Shown here piece after piece: positions 13,001 through 23,978 of a stretch of 64,000 nt of DNA. The translations under genes and the position numbers were made by a program. Under the pieces are notes generated by a model that worked only from the letters and a program-made list of their open reading frames with translations, was not told the origin of the DNA and searched no databases. Positions within the stretch are counted from its first letter, which is position 1. Every line of letters starts with the position of its first letter. Source of the stretch: Pleodorina starrii (taxonomy: Eukaryota; Chlorophyta; Chlorophyceae; Chlamydomonadales; Volvocaceae); the NCBI GenBank assembly GCA_030267565.1, contig BRXU01000007.1, positions 496,001-560,000 on the forward strand. The letters are read 5' to 3'.

Positions 13001-14644
13001 GCCCGCACGCCGCCTTCCTGACGCCGTACCTGCAGCAGTGCTCGTCCCAGCTGCCGTACATGGACGGCCGCAACCTGGTCAACCTGCTGTGGGCGCTGCG
13101 GCGACTGGGGCTGGCTCCCGCGCTGTCGCCCGAGTGGCGCGCGCGCTTCCTCACCGCCTGTCGCGGCCTCTTCATTCGCCTGCCAGGCCAACCACCACAA
13201 CCACTACAACCGCCACAACGACCACCGCAACCGAATCCGAACCCGTCGTCGTGTTCGCTGCCGCCACCGTCGGCCGGGTCGCCCTCGCCGCGCTGGGAGC
13301 ACGGCGGCGGCGCCGCCGGCGCCGCCGGCGGCGGCGCCGGATTGCGGTACGAGCTTCGCGCGGGGTTGGTGGCGCCGGGGGCGCGGCCGCCGGCGGCGCA
13401 CCCGCCCTTCACGCCGCCGCAGCTGTCGCTTCTGTTGCTGGAGGTGGCGCGATCCGGTCTGGCGCCGGGCCCCGTGTGGCGGGCGGAGTACTGGCGGGCG
13501 AGTGAGGCGGCGCTGCCGTACATGACGCCGGTGGCGCTTGCGGCGGCGCTCAACGGCGTGTGGCAGCTGCGCATATCGCCGCCGCTGCGGTGGATGCGCG
13601 CGTGGTTCGCGGCCAGTGGGGCGGCCATGGGCGAGACGCCGGTGGGTAGGCGGGTGGGGCTGTGTTACAAAAGAAGACACTGCAGCGGGAGCGAGGGTTG
13701 GGTGGGTGGGTCTCCGGGCGAGGTGGCGCTTTTGATGTGGGTTGAAGCGTTTCGAGTTGGAGTGCAAGATGCGGGATGCGGCTGCCCCGGCAGGGTCCCG
13801 GAAGCAAGCGCATCAGGGGGTTGTGGGACGTGACGATGATGCGCAGTGCCCCGGCGCGCGTGTGTGTGTTTGTGCTCGGGCGCGCGCCCGCATGCGATGC
13901 GCTGGGCAGGAAGGGGGGGTATACGGCAGCCGGCGAGCCGCCCATACCTCCCCCCGCGTCGCTCGCCGCCTTTCCCCACCCTTCACCCCCTCGCATGCCC
14001 CGCAACACACCTCCGCCCCCCGCCCTCCCGCCCGCCCTCCCGCCCGCCTTAACACACATCTAAACCCCAAACCCCAACCCCGATCCCTACTTTTGCCCCA
14101 CCCCAACCCCAACCCCAAACAACCCCGTCGTCCGCAGCCCTTCCTGCTCGTCCAGTACGGCAACCTGCTGCTGCAAACCCCCATGCGGCCGCTGGGCGCC
14201 TGGGTGCGCACCTACCGGGCGGCCATGGACGCCCAGCTCGCGGCCATGTCGCGGCGCCAGCTGGACATTTGCATGCGCTGCATCCGGGTGGTGTCGTGCC
14301 GCCGCCGTCGCACAGCCCCGCCCGACTGGCTCCTGCGCTCCGCGCGTACGCAGGCGGAGGCGGCGGAGCGGTGGAGGCGGACGCAGGCGCGCGCGCGGGC
14401 GCGGGCGCTGCGGCAGCAGCGGTGGGAGCAGGGGCAGGGGCGGGGGCTAGGCTGGCGGAGGCGGGGACGGGCGGGGCAGGGGCAGGGGCAGGAGCAGGAG
14501 CGGGGGGAGGGGCAGGGTCAGGAGCGGAGGGAGGTGGGGTGGCGTGGCGATGGTGGTGGGGAGGGTGGTTTCGGAGGGAATGACAGCGGCAGTACCAGCA
14601 GCAGCATCAGCAGGAGCAGCAGGCACAGCAGCAGCAGCGGTTGA
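7093..14644 (+). CDS. Giant OPR-like (octotricopeptide-type) repeat protein
   Basis: OPR proteins bind specific organellar RNAs and control their stability, splicing or translation; that role is inferred here. Exons are 7093-12078, 12931-13641 and 14138-14644, all phase 0, giving 2067 aa. Roughly residues 1-900 are low complexity (Ala, Gly, Ser, Pro), including imperfect repeats of PTRGSQ and PLTRGPQP around 9570-9790. Helical repeats of about 38-40 residues appear near residue 1040 and from about 1580 onward. Examples are LYCWTFWALVRLGVRPSPPW, NLLWALRRLGLAP followed by SPEW, and LLLLEVARSGLAPGPVW. The LGxxPxPPW-type end matches the OPR consensus, and the repeat register continues smoothly across the first splice junction, which supports that intron. 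The C-terminus is rich in Arg, Gln and Ser. The start codon is the first in-frame ATG; transit-peptide character is weak, so a start further downstream is possible. Confidence 0.7.
12841..12885 (+). repeat. Dispersed intronic repeat R2, copy 1
   Basis: The core is CTCCGGCCTATACGTGGATA followed by a C-run. It sits in sense orientation in OPR-like intron 1 (12079-12930), about 45 nt upstream of the acceptor. Copies with the same core occur at 40309, 54537, 57613 and 58788. Confidence 0.8.
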
Positions 14645-15408
14645 TTGGCGTTTGCATCTGGAAGGAGGGAGGGAGGGAGGAAGGGAGGGGAGGGAATGGC
14701 GCCCGGATGTGAACAAGGCGCGGCAGGAAATGGTAGATGGCGGAGGTCATGACTTAGTCGGCGCGCTGAGAGGGGCGACACGCGACAGGGGCGGCGGTTG
14801 GGGGTGTGTGAAGGGTCGGGGTTGCTACCCCCCCACCACCCCAACCACCCCAACATCCCGTGACGTACACATCCTTTTGGAGCCCGCGGCCCCCCATAGG
14901 GCCCTATGTTGCGGGGCCCTATGTTGCGGGGTGAGGTTTTAGCTGCAGCTGAGCGGAACCAGTGGCAGAGCAGTCGAGTGCCGGACTTGGCAACATCACG
15001 GCATGGGCAGTGTGGGGGGCAGTGGGGGCAGTGGGGGGGCAGTGCAGGTGCTGTTGCTGAGACAGGCGAACACCCAACAAGGGGGGAGGGGAGGAGAGGG
15101 GGGGGCCGCTGACTGCATTCCGAGGTGGTGGTGGGGGTGCTGGGGGTGGCGGAGCGCAGGGCGCATAACATACGGCTATACATAACGTGCACCACAGGGG
15201 CATGTGCCGTTGAGCCACTACGGCACTGGCAGGGTGGAGTCGCGGCGAAGACAGTGGCGGAAATGCGGCCCTGTGGAGACGCGGCCGAAGTAGAAGTGGG
15301 AAAGCTAGTAGAGAGAGTGGAGAGAGGAGAGAGAGGAGAGTCTGCCCGCCCGGTGTGCGGCCCGGGAGCGCCCGGTGGTGGACACCCAGCAACGATAACC
15401 CTAAGCTT

Positions 15409-15413
15409 TGTAA
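15409..15413 (+). terminator. Candidate TGTAA signal for the OPR-like gene
   Basis: This is the first convincing TGTAA after the stop codon, about 765 nt downstream. A 3' UTR of this length is plausible for volvocine algae. Confidence 0.4.
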
Positions 15414-16029
15414 AGCACAGCGACACGGTGATGGAGCGGGCAGAGGAAGGGGCGGGCAAGTAAGGCCGCTCCCCGCCTGGCTGCCGGCCCCCCTGCGGCC
15501 CGCCCGCCGGGCCCGCCTGGCTGCCGGCCTGCCGGCCCGCCTGATGTCGATGACGGTCATGACTGGGTGTGGGCGGGTGGAGGGGTGCGGTGCTGGGTGC
15601 AGTGGCAGCGGCGGCAGGGCGAGGGAGTCATGAGGTCCCGGTGCGTCCCTTCCCCCTTCCCCCTGTGGGATGAGATGAGATTTGGATGCTGGCAGAGTGC
15701 CGGTTGAGGACGAGAGAGGGTTTGATGGGTTATCCGGTGGGCTGTTGGGCTGACTGACGGGGTCCCCGCCCCGGGCCCCTGCCTGGCACGAGCCGTGACG
15801 CCGCCGAGTGGAGACACAGCCGAGGCACCGTTAGAAGGGGGCTGCCCTCTTCGCTTCTCTTGTATCCTCTGGTCACTTGTCCCCCACCGGTCGTCCTTCC
15901 CTGCTTTCAACACGCCGCGGCCGAATCGAGTCGTGTCAACCGCACCCTTGCGTTGTCTCGCTCTTCAACGGCCAGTACGCTCAAGAGGAGAGAGGAACTG
16001 GGGATCGCCCTGGCTGGCTGGTTGGCTGG

Positions 16030-16034
16030 TTACA
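16030..16034 (-). terminator. Candidate TGTAA signal for the DUF615 gene
   Basis: TTACA on the plus strand lies about 870 nt beyond the DUF615 stop codon at 16902. Confidence 0.35.
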
Positions 16035-16901
16035 ACTCGCTGGGCGCTGGCTGGCCCTTTGCCGGTTCTGTCCCTTTGATGGGGGATGGCTGCCGCTCGC
16101 CTCCTTTCTGTTCTATTCTGTTCTGTGCACGAGGGGGTGGGAATCCCAGGGTGCAAGAGTCCTTCGGGTGAATTGGGTGGTGGTGGTGGTGGTGGTAGAG
16201 ACGGGCGGACAGGGAGGCAACAGGAGCGGCGACGGGCGGGTAGATTACGTAGATAGGTCAGATGGGGGGGCTGGAACATCGCCCCAGGTAGGCGAGTGCC
16301 GCTGGCTTCCTACTGGGGAGGTGTTCGGGGGTTCGATACTAGCTGTTTGGGGGGGGGTAGCTGTTTGGGGGGAGCTTCAGAGTCCAGACCGCCGAAGAGT
16401 GAGGCTTCTGGTGCGAAGTGGGCGGCACGTGGGAGGCTTGGCGGTACGGGGGCTGCCGTTGCAAATGCTGTAAGGGCGAGGAATCAAGGGGGCACAGCAC
16501 CGGCCCAGCCGTTCTTGGCCGTGTCTCTGTTGACCGACCAGTCAATGGACCCACACCAGGTAGGGGCGCGTTGCGGCGCAAATCAAACGCACAGACGTTG
16601 GGCATTCGGGGTACCGTATTTCTTGCGCCGCTCACGATACGAACATACGATGAGCTCACGGCACGGTGACGCTGCACAAGTACTTTTCATCACGGCCTCT
16701 CTCGTCACGGCCTTGCGTCCCGGCCCCGTCACCATGCTTGCGACACCAACGCAGCAGCAGCGCTCCTCCGAAACACCAGCGCCCCGGAACACCACCGCCT
16801 CCATCTCCTCCTCCCCAAAGGCCTATCCGCGCGCCCGCCTCAACCCAGTGCCGATCATTGCTGTAAAATATCGTGTAAAGCAAGAGAGAGCACGGGCGCT
16901 C

Positions 16902-19561
16902 CTACACGCCGCCCGCAGCCCCTTCCTGCACCACCCGCAGCGCCAGCGGCCGCAGCAGCTTCCCCAGGCTGCGCAGCAGACCCCGACTGCGTGGTTCCGG
17001 AGCCCGCAACCGCCGCCGCCCGCGCCCACCACCGCCGCCGCCGCCACCGCTGCGTGCGGCCGCCAGCGCCAGAACCGCCGCCAGGTCCTCCTCCTCCTCC
17101 TCGTCGCCGCCGCTCTCTGAGCTGCTGTCGCCGCCGCCTCTGACGCCGCGGCCGGCCTCCAGCACCTCGCTCGACGATGACGATGGCTGTGGGTGGTGAT
17201 ACCGTAAATAAGAAACCGCAGCAAAGGGACGGAAGCTAAACCAATACGGCAGGTACGGCAGGCTGCGTGTACGACAAGTATGCGGTGCGGCATTACACCC
17301 CATGCCCCATGCGGGCGCCCCGGCCGCCCAGCCACCCACCTCGGCCAACATCCGCGCCGCCTCCTGCTCCCGCTCTTCCTCGAGAGCCTGCGGCCATCGG
17401 AGGTTCGGAGCACTGCTTAAGCGGCGGCTGCTGCGACGACGATGACGACGACGAGTTGCCGCAGCCGCGGTTCGTTTCGTGTGCCCTCTTGTGTGGTGGT
17501 GCGCAAATCAGCGGCACTGGGATAAACAAACAAGTGGCAGCGGCAGCAGCAGCGGTAGCAGCAGCGGCAGCGGCCAGAGACCCAGCCACCCAGCCACCCC
17601 CCACTCCCCGGTGGCCATCCAACGCCCCAGTATCACACCCCCTTCCCATCCCCCTTCCCATCCCCTTCTCCTTCCCCCTCTCTCGCCCCCTCCCGCCCTT
17701 CCCTGGTCGCACCTGTTGGCACTGCCGTACGAGCAACCTGAGCTGTTGGTGGTCGGGGGCCCAGGCGAGCGGGTAGCCGTACACCTCCGCCACGACGGCC
17801 TGCGGTGGCATTGATGACGACGGCGGCGGGGGTGGCGGTGATGACGGCGGCGCCGATGTGAAAGGCGGACGCGGGGTAAAGGGCGGGCGCGGGGTGAAAG
17901 GCGGGCGCCGCCCTCCGAAACCAGCAGGCCCCGAGCCCCATGAGACACCCACATACGGTACCCCCGGGCCCCTCCTCTTGTGTACAGACGACAACAGAGA
18001 CAAACGAGAGCCCAGAGGGAGACCGAACCGAACCCTACGGGCCCTCTTCTCTTACCCAAGGGAGGAGAGGTGGGTGCCTCATCCTTCTTAACCCGCCTCA
18101 CCTGCCCCTCCCCCTCCCCTCCACGCCCCCCCGCTTCCCCCCTCCCCCTCCCCCCCACCCGCGCACCTCCTCGCCCTGCAGCAGCCCCTCCCGCCACACC
18201 TCCACCAGCCCGCTGACGTCCCCATCGTCGAAGATACCCTGGTGCTCCGTAGCCACCTTGACGGCGTCCTGAGGGGGGGGGGTGGGCGGCGGCGGGGGCA
18301 ACAGCAGCAGATGATTGGAACGCACTATTTATGGCCCAACCTCATCCTCATCATCATCAACAGCAGCAACGGTTGTAGGTGCGAAGCCTTATTCCCCTCA
18401 ACGGCCAAGGAAGGCTTCTCCTCCTTCTCTCTCCTCCTCTACTTCTCTTCTTCTTTTCTTCTTCTTCTCCGAAGTCAGCACTGTCAGCATCCCCCCTCAA
18501 CTAAGCCTTCCACATCGCCCTCGACCGCAAGTCGTCCGTCCGTCCCTCCGTACGTCCTTCGTGGCAATGGGTCTCCAACCCAAACCCAACCCAAACCTAA
18601 ACCATAACCCTAAAACCCTTGCCCTTCCTCCCCGACGCCCTCCTGCCGTACCTCGAGTTTCTCCATTTGCTGCTCGGTGAGCTGCCCCCTCAGCATCTTT
18701 GCCACCAGTCCCTCCTGCCGTTTGCGACCCTGGTCGGTTGGTTGGTTGGTTAGTTGGTTAGTTAGTTGCTTGCATGCGTGCAAGGATCAGGGGAGGGCGT
18801 CGCTTCGTTTCGCGTGCAGCCGAGCCGCGCTTCGTGTGCAGCCCGCGTGGGTGGGTGGGTGGGTGGTTGGGTAGCTGCTGCGGGGGAGGTCGGGGGAGGA
18901 CCTTTGCGGGGACAGCCGGGCGGCGCATGCACGGTAACCGGTGTGGCAGCAGCGGGCACGCGTGCAGGGGAGAAGCGCGTTTTGCGCACCCACCTGGTTG
19001 CTGCGCGGCAGTTTGGCGGCGATGCCCACCGCCTCAACGGTGCCGGGAGGCAGCAGGTGAGACACGGCGGCCAGCTGCTTGGGCGTCATGGAGGTAAGGC
19101 CGCGAACAACGTCCATGATCTCGCGCGCTGAAGTGCAGCATGGTAGGGGGTTGTTATGTTGCGGAGTCAAAGCCGTGCCAAGAGGGGAGAGTCGCCCGCG
19201 GGATAAGGGGGATTGAGATTGGTAGGTGGGGCGTTAGGGTCAGGCGGCCGTGAGAGAGGGCGAAAGGACAGTGTTGGCTGGTGTTGGGCACTGGGTTTTG
19301 GAGTTAGAGCTCACCTTCTTTTTTAAGGAGGCCCCGGTTTCGCCTTTGCCCCGGTGTGCGAACCTCTGCCGCATCCGCGAAGTTGTAGAGCGCATCGACG
19401 ACCACAACTTGCACGCGCTGTCGGGCTATACGCGCTTGGCGCAACGAAGTCAGTCGAATGAAGTTACGTGCTTGCCCAGCAACACGATTACTGCAGCTGG
19501 GCGGGCCGGCCGACGAACGCAAACAATGTGCGGCGCTCATGAGTCCGTGGGGATTGAGCAT
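16902..19561 (-). CDS. DUF615 (YjgA/DarP-like) ribosome-associated protein
   Basis: Bacterial YjgA (DarP) associates with late 50S ribosomal precursors; an organellar ribosome role here is inferred. Exons in order of translation are 19315-19561, 18994-19127, 18652-18729, 18167-18268, 17713-17799, 17340-17387 and 16902-17186. All junctions agree in phase and give 326 aa. The N-terminal 80 residues are basic and Ser/Arg-rich, as in an organelle presequence. The family core runs from REIMDVVRGLTSMTPKQLA through RKRQEGLVAKMLR and GDVSGLVEVWREGLL to APDHQQLRLLVRQCQQ. The last segment matches the ADRQQLRQLIR hallmark of DUF615. Unlike bacterial members it has an added acidic tail (SGGDEEEEEDLAAVL) followed by a Gly/Arg stretch. 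The start may instead be one of the in-frame ATGs upstream (to 19636). Confidence 0.8.
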
Positions 19562-20167
19562 CCGGCAAAATAATGGCATGTAAGTGCGCACAGTAAATAC
19601 GGAATCAGCCACAACGTATGGCCGGCTCCTCATCATCTGAAAAATCAGGGCGCCCTCTGGAAATTATATCGTCCCAACGAACAACCGACTAATGTCCCAA
19701 GCGGCGCGGTCGCCCGCCCGGCTCCGCGGCATTCCACACATCCATGGCACGATTTAGGTCTACGGTTCAGGCCCAGCACGATTGCGATTTTGCTGGCGGG
19801 CCACGCATAATTTGCAGCTCAGCTGCCATCCCTCCCTTTGGGTCTCGGAACCGTGCGGAGCTGTTGCGCGGGTTCCCCGACCGTTCCGTGTGTTTCCAGC
19901 GTATGTAATTTACAGGCATGAGGTAGGTGGCTAATGTGTCCGGTCTACAGCACGTGTAGCGAGACATGAAAACATTACCGCGCCGAGGGTGCGAGGGAGA
20001 TGGGGGTACGGGGTGGGGATAGTGTGTCGACAGGAGCCAACATGTTCAGCCGGACGTACATTCCGCGCCACCTTTCGGCTACATCTCAACGTGTCAGACA
20101 GCCACTTTGTTCACGGGGCCTTAGATGAGAGGCCGCCGGCGTCGAAGTACGGCTAAAACTTTTGATT
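19562..20167. other. Divergent region upstream of MYND gene A, duplicated further on
   Basis: From about 19925 to 20160 this sequence is nearly identical to 25590-26030, so the promoter region was duplicated together with the MYND gene. It should also hold the DUF615 promoter. Confidence 0.7.
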
Positions 20168-23100
20168 ATGCAAAGCCCCTTTCGCATCTCGGTGAATGAG
20201 GAAGTGGCGTATGGCCGTCTCCATAGTCACTTGTGTGGCAACATGGACCAAAGCTCAAACCTAAGGCACTTATTTAGTACAGGCCCTGGGCCAGACGATA
20301 TACTCAAAAGGCTTCAGGCAGGTTTGGAAGATGTACTTGGGGATTCGGCGGTTCTGAGGAGCCTGGAAAGCCTAACCAAGCAGGCGGTATCCACTGAAGG
20401 CCAGCTGAGCGATGCCGACTGGTTCCTGTTGACCAGGGATCTAAAGGAAGTAACTGACTGCCTTCTGACAAACACGTTGAGGATTTTTGGTGCCCTCCAG
20501 CACAGCCATACCTTTTGCACAACTCTCGCGCGTTTGATCTCGGTCGCCATCCGCTTGTCGTCCGTCGCCCTCGAAGACCCGGGCGCACCCCGTCGCAAGT
20601 TCGTTGACATGGCCCTCCTCAGCCTGCGCAACTTGCTGTCCACCGTCAGCTCAGCCTCCCCTCGACAAGCCTCTCCGAAGAACATCATCGACCACGCGTG
20701 CGCTAACGCAGCCGCGGGTGCCCTGGTCAAGGTCGTCATCGGCCTGCTCCGCGCGCAGCTCCTCCAGTGCGCCAGCAAGCGGCTCTCTGAGGCGGTGCAG
20801 CACATGCGCCGCGCGCTGGGGCCCGCAGCCACAGCCGCAGCAGCTTCCACCGGACCCGCGCCCCTCCCCCCCGACCAGCCGCCCCCCAACTCAGCCTCCA
20901 GTGTCGCCGTCATCCGCTACGCAGCCCTCCTGATCGAGACGATGTGCCAGCTCATCCTGCTGGTGCCAGCTCTCGGGCACGACATCTCCACCTGGCGCCA
21001 ATTCCTCCACTGCCTGGCGACCGGCCTGCGTGACAGCGCCTTCTTGGAGCACGCCTCCCAGGCGCTGGTCACCTCGGCGATGCTGATGAAGGTACCCAGC
21101 GTCGAGGCCGCGGCGGGCCACCGCAAAGCGGACATCGGCAACGAGGTAACGTTCACGCTGGGGCGTGTGGGCACCATGTTTTCGAACCTTCGACTGCAGC
21201 ACGACGCCGGCGACGGCGCGCCCTTCGCCGCGCCGCTGCGGGAGGTGCTAGCCGGCCCCTGCCTACAGAACCTGGTGCTGTCCTGCGGCCTGGTGTCGCT
21301 GAACTTCATCGACCACTGCGGCACCTACGGCCTGGAGCCGTGCCTGCAGCAGAACCTGCCCGTCGCCGTGCTGGCGCCGGAGTCGTGGGGCGTGGACGGC
21401 GGGCAGGTCCAGTGCGCCGTCCGCCTGCCGGTCGCCACCTGTTCGGCGCTGCGCGACCTGCTTCCCGCCCTGGAGCTGTACGACCAGCCGGGCAGCCCGC
21501 TGCGCCGCTGGTACACGGGCGTCGGCATCGCGCTCCGCGTCGCCAGCGTGGCGCTCGCCTCGGCGGCGGCGTGGGTGCGGATAGAGGAGGAGGCCAGGGC
21601 AGGCGCGGCGGCGGCGTCATCATCATCAGCATCATCATCAGCAGCAGCTGTTGCAGCAGTAACAGCAGGAGCGGCAGCAGCAGTGGTACCCGCGCAGCCT
21701 AGGGTTCAGGGCCTGGAGCCTCAGATTGTCGACATCCCGCCGTGGCGGCGGCCGCAGGTGTATGCGCTGCTGCCAAAGTACAGCGTGGTTGACATTTCAG
21801 TGCGGGCGCTGCGAACCGCGAGCCGCATCCAGAACAGCCCCGCCGCCGCTGCTGCTGCTGCCGCTGATCCGGCGGTGAGGTGGGACCGATGGCGGATGGC
21901 CCTCGCCACGGTAGAGTATGCGCTGCGGTGGCGCGGGAACGCCGACTTCGATGGTCTGGCAGATCTGCTGGTAATGGCTGCGCCGCCGAGGCTGGAGAAC
22001 AGGGGTGAGCGGAAGACCCGGGGTGGGCGGCGCCGGCGGCTTGGTTTTGCTGGGCCCTGCCCTCTGTGCATTTCGCTGTGTCTGGGAGCTGCGGGTGGGT
22101 TGTCGTCCAACTGAACTGAACTGAAGTGGGGGGCCTTATGGCACCGGAGGGGGTTGTTTGCTCCGTCATTGAGGGAGGAAAAGACGAGCGAATCGCCCCA
22201 TGGGTCGAGGCGCGTTGTAGGGGAATACACTGTATATATACACGTGACTGACTGAACAGCGGCAGCCGCCACCGCAGCCGCCACCGCCGCATCCCCTGCA
22301 AGCCCTTATTTCTCCAATGGTGGTGGCACGCGTACTGTGGACCCGACCCCTGCCGCACTGCGCTTCTCCCCCTCGTCTGTCAGGCTCGCCGCTGCCGCAC
22401 ACCGCAACACCCGAGGTGGCCGCGGCGCTGGACGCCGGCCTGCTGCCCTGCCTGGAGCGCCTGCTGCGCCGCGCCGCCAGTGAACCGCACGGCAAGGAGG
22501 ATAAGCTCGCTGCCGAGTTCCTGCGGGTGGATGAAAACTTCCTGTTTGGGCACCTGTTGTTGTACGGCGACCGCCGCCAGTCGGCGGCGGCGTTTGCGAC
22601 GCTGCGGAAGGTGCGCCGGCGGCACTTCGTGGTCGGCACCTCGCAGCACGCCGCCGCCGCCGCCGCGGTGGGGCCGAAGCCGCCCCGGCTAAGAGACGCG
22701 CTGGTGAAGACTGTGGTGTCGGCCATGTCCGAGGGCAGGGCCTGGCTGTTTGACGTGGTGGCGAAGGGTGGGGTCATCTGCGACGCCTCCGACATCGCCG
22801 TCGCCGCTGCTGGCGGCGCTGCCGCAGCGGGCGTCAACGCCGCCGCTGACGGCGCCGCCACAGCTGATGCCGGCGGCGCCGCCACAGCGGAGCCACAGCG
22901 GCGGCTGGGCTGGCTGCTGACGCGGTTCCTACACGACTGGCTGGGTGTGCTGACGAAGCACATGGCGGCGCCGTATGCCCACAACGCCCCACAGAACGAC
23001 GCCGCGACGTACGCCTACCGGCTCCAGCTGCAGGCCTTCATCTGGCCCTGCGTGTCCTGCGTGCAGCTGCTCGCCTACAGCCTGAGGGACGGAGGGATGG

Positions 23101-23978
23101 GCTCCGCCGTCGGTGGCGCGGTGGCGCGGCAGCTTCCGGTCGACAGCTGGCAGCGTCGGGTGCTGGCGGATGCGGACGTGGTGGAGCTGTTGGGCGCCGC
23201 CCTGCGGCTGTCGGAGGACGAGAAGTGGCGGCAGCTGCTCGTTGGGGCCCAGGGCGGGGATGCGGACACATCGCTGTGCCTGGCTGATGCGATGTGCCGG
23301 GTCGCGGTGGCGTTCCCCGGGGAGGTCCGCGAGGCGGCCGTCGCGGGTGCGTTCACGGTGGAGGTGGTCAAGCGGATGCGCGGCGCGACGGCTGGCGGCG
23401 GCGGTGGCGACCGGCGCAGCGGAGGCAACATCCGCAGCAGGCGCGGCGCCGCCGCTGCGGGGGGTGGAGGCGGCGGGGCGGGAGGCAGTGCTGACGGTGC
23501 CCCTGCGGAGGACGACGTCGCGAGGGTGTCGTACTGGCCGCCGAGGTTGGTGCGGTCCCTGGCGGCGCGGGTGCGGGCGGAGCATCTGGAGTGTTTTGCA
23601 GCGCCGGTGGCGGTTGCGTTGGAAGCGCTAGCGGCGCAGCTGGAGGTGTGGATCGAGGGCGGGGCCGAGGACGTGGCGGCGGGGCCGCTGGGGGCGGTGA
23701 TGCCGCTGCCGGAGGATCCCGTCGTGGCGGCGGCGGCGGCGGCGTTGCTGGCGGCGCCCGACGAGCCCGCTTTCTCGCCGCTGCGCACCTGTGCCAACCC
23801 GTCTTGCGTCAACCTGGAGGGGGACAGCGAGGCGGAGCTGGGGCTGGCGGCGTGCGGGGGCTGCGGGGCGGTGGGCTACTGCTGCCGCGAGTGCCAGGTC
23901 GCGCACTGGCGGGCGGGGCACAAGGCCGAGTGCAAAGGAATGCGGGTGGGGGCGGCGGCGCAGTCGGGCTCGCAGTAG
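20168..23978 (+). CDS. MYND zinc-finger protein, tandem copy A
   Basis: MYND fingers bind proline-rich partner peptides. This protein belongs to the large, poorly characterised MYND-finger proteins seen in volvocine algae, and its function is unknown. Exons are 20168-22004 and 22384-23978, joined in phase 1, giving 1143 aa. The long N-terminal part is helical and Leu/Ala-rich, interrupted by a Ser/Ala linker near residue 480-510. The MYND finger is at residues about 1082-1127: C-x4-C, then CGGC, then YCCREC and HWRAGHKAEC, so all zinc ligands are present. The ATG at 20168 begins MQSPFRISVNEE; an alternative at MDQSSN is also conserved in copy B. The intron acceptor and phase match those of copy B exactly. 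Confidence 0.85.

Larger units (their letters stand above)
14645..16901. other. Convergent region: 3' UTRs of OPR-like and DUF615 genes
   Basis: No coding exon was recognised. The region contains G-rich tracts and a run of CCCGCCTGGCTGCCGGCC-like repeats near 15472-15540. Candidate polyadenylation motifs are at 15409-15413 (+) and 16030-16034 (-). Confidence 0.45.
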
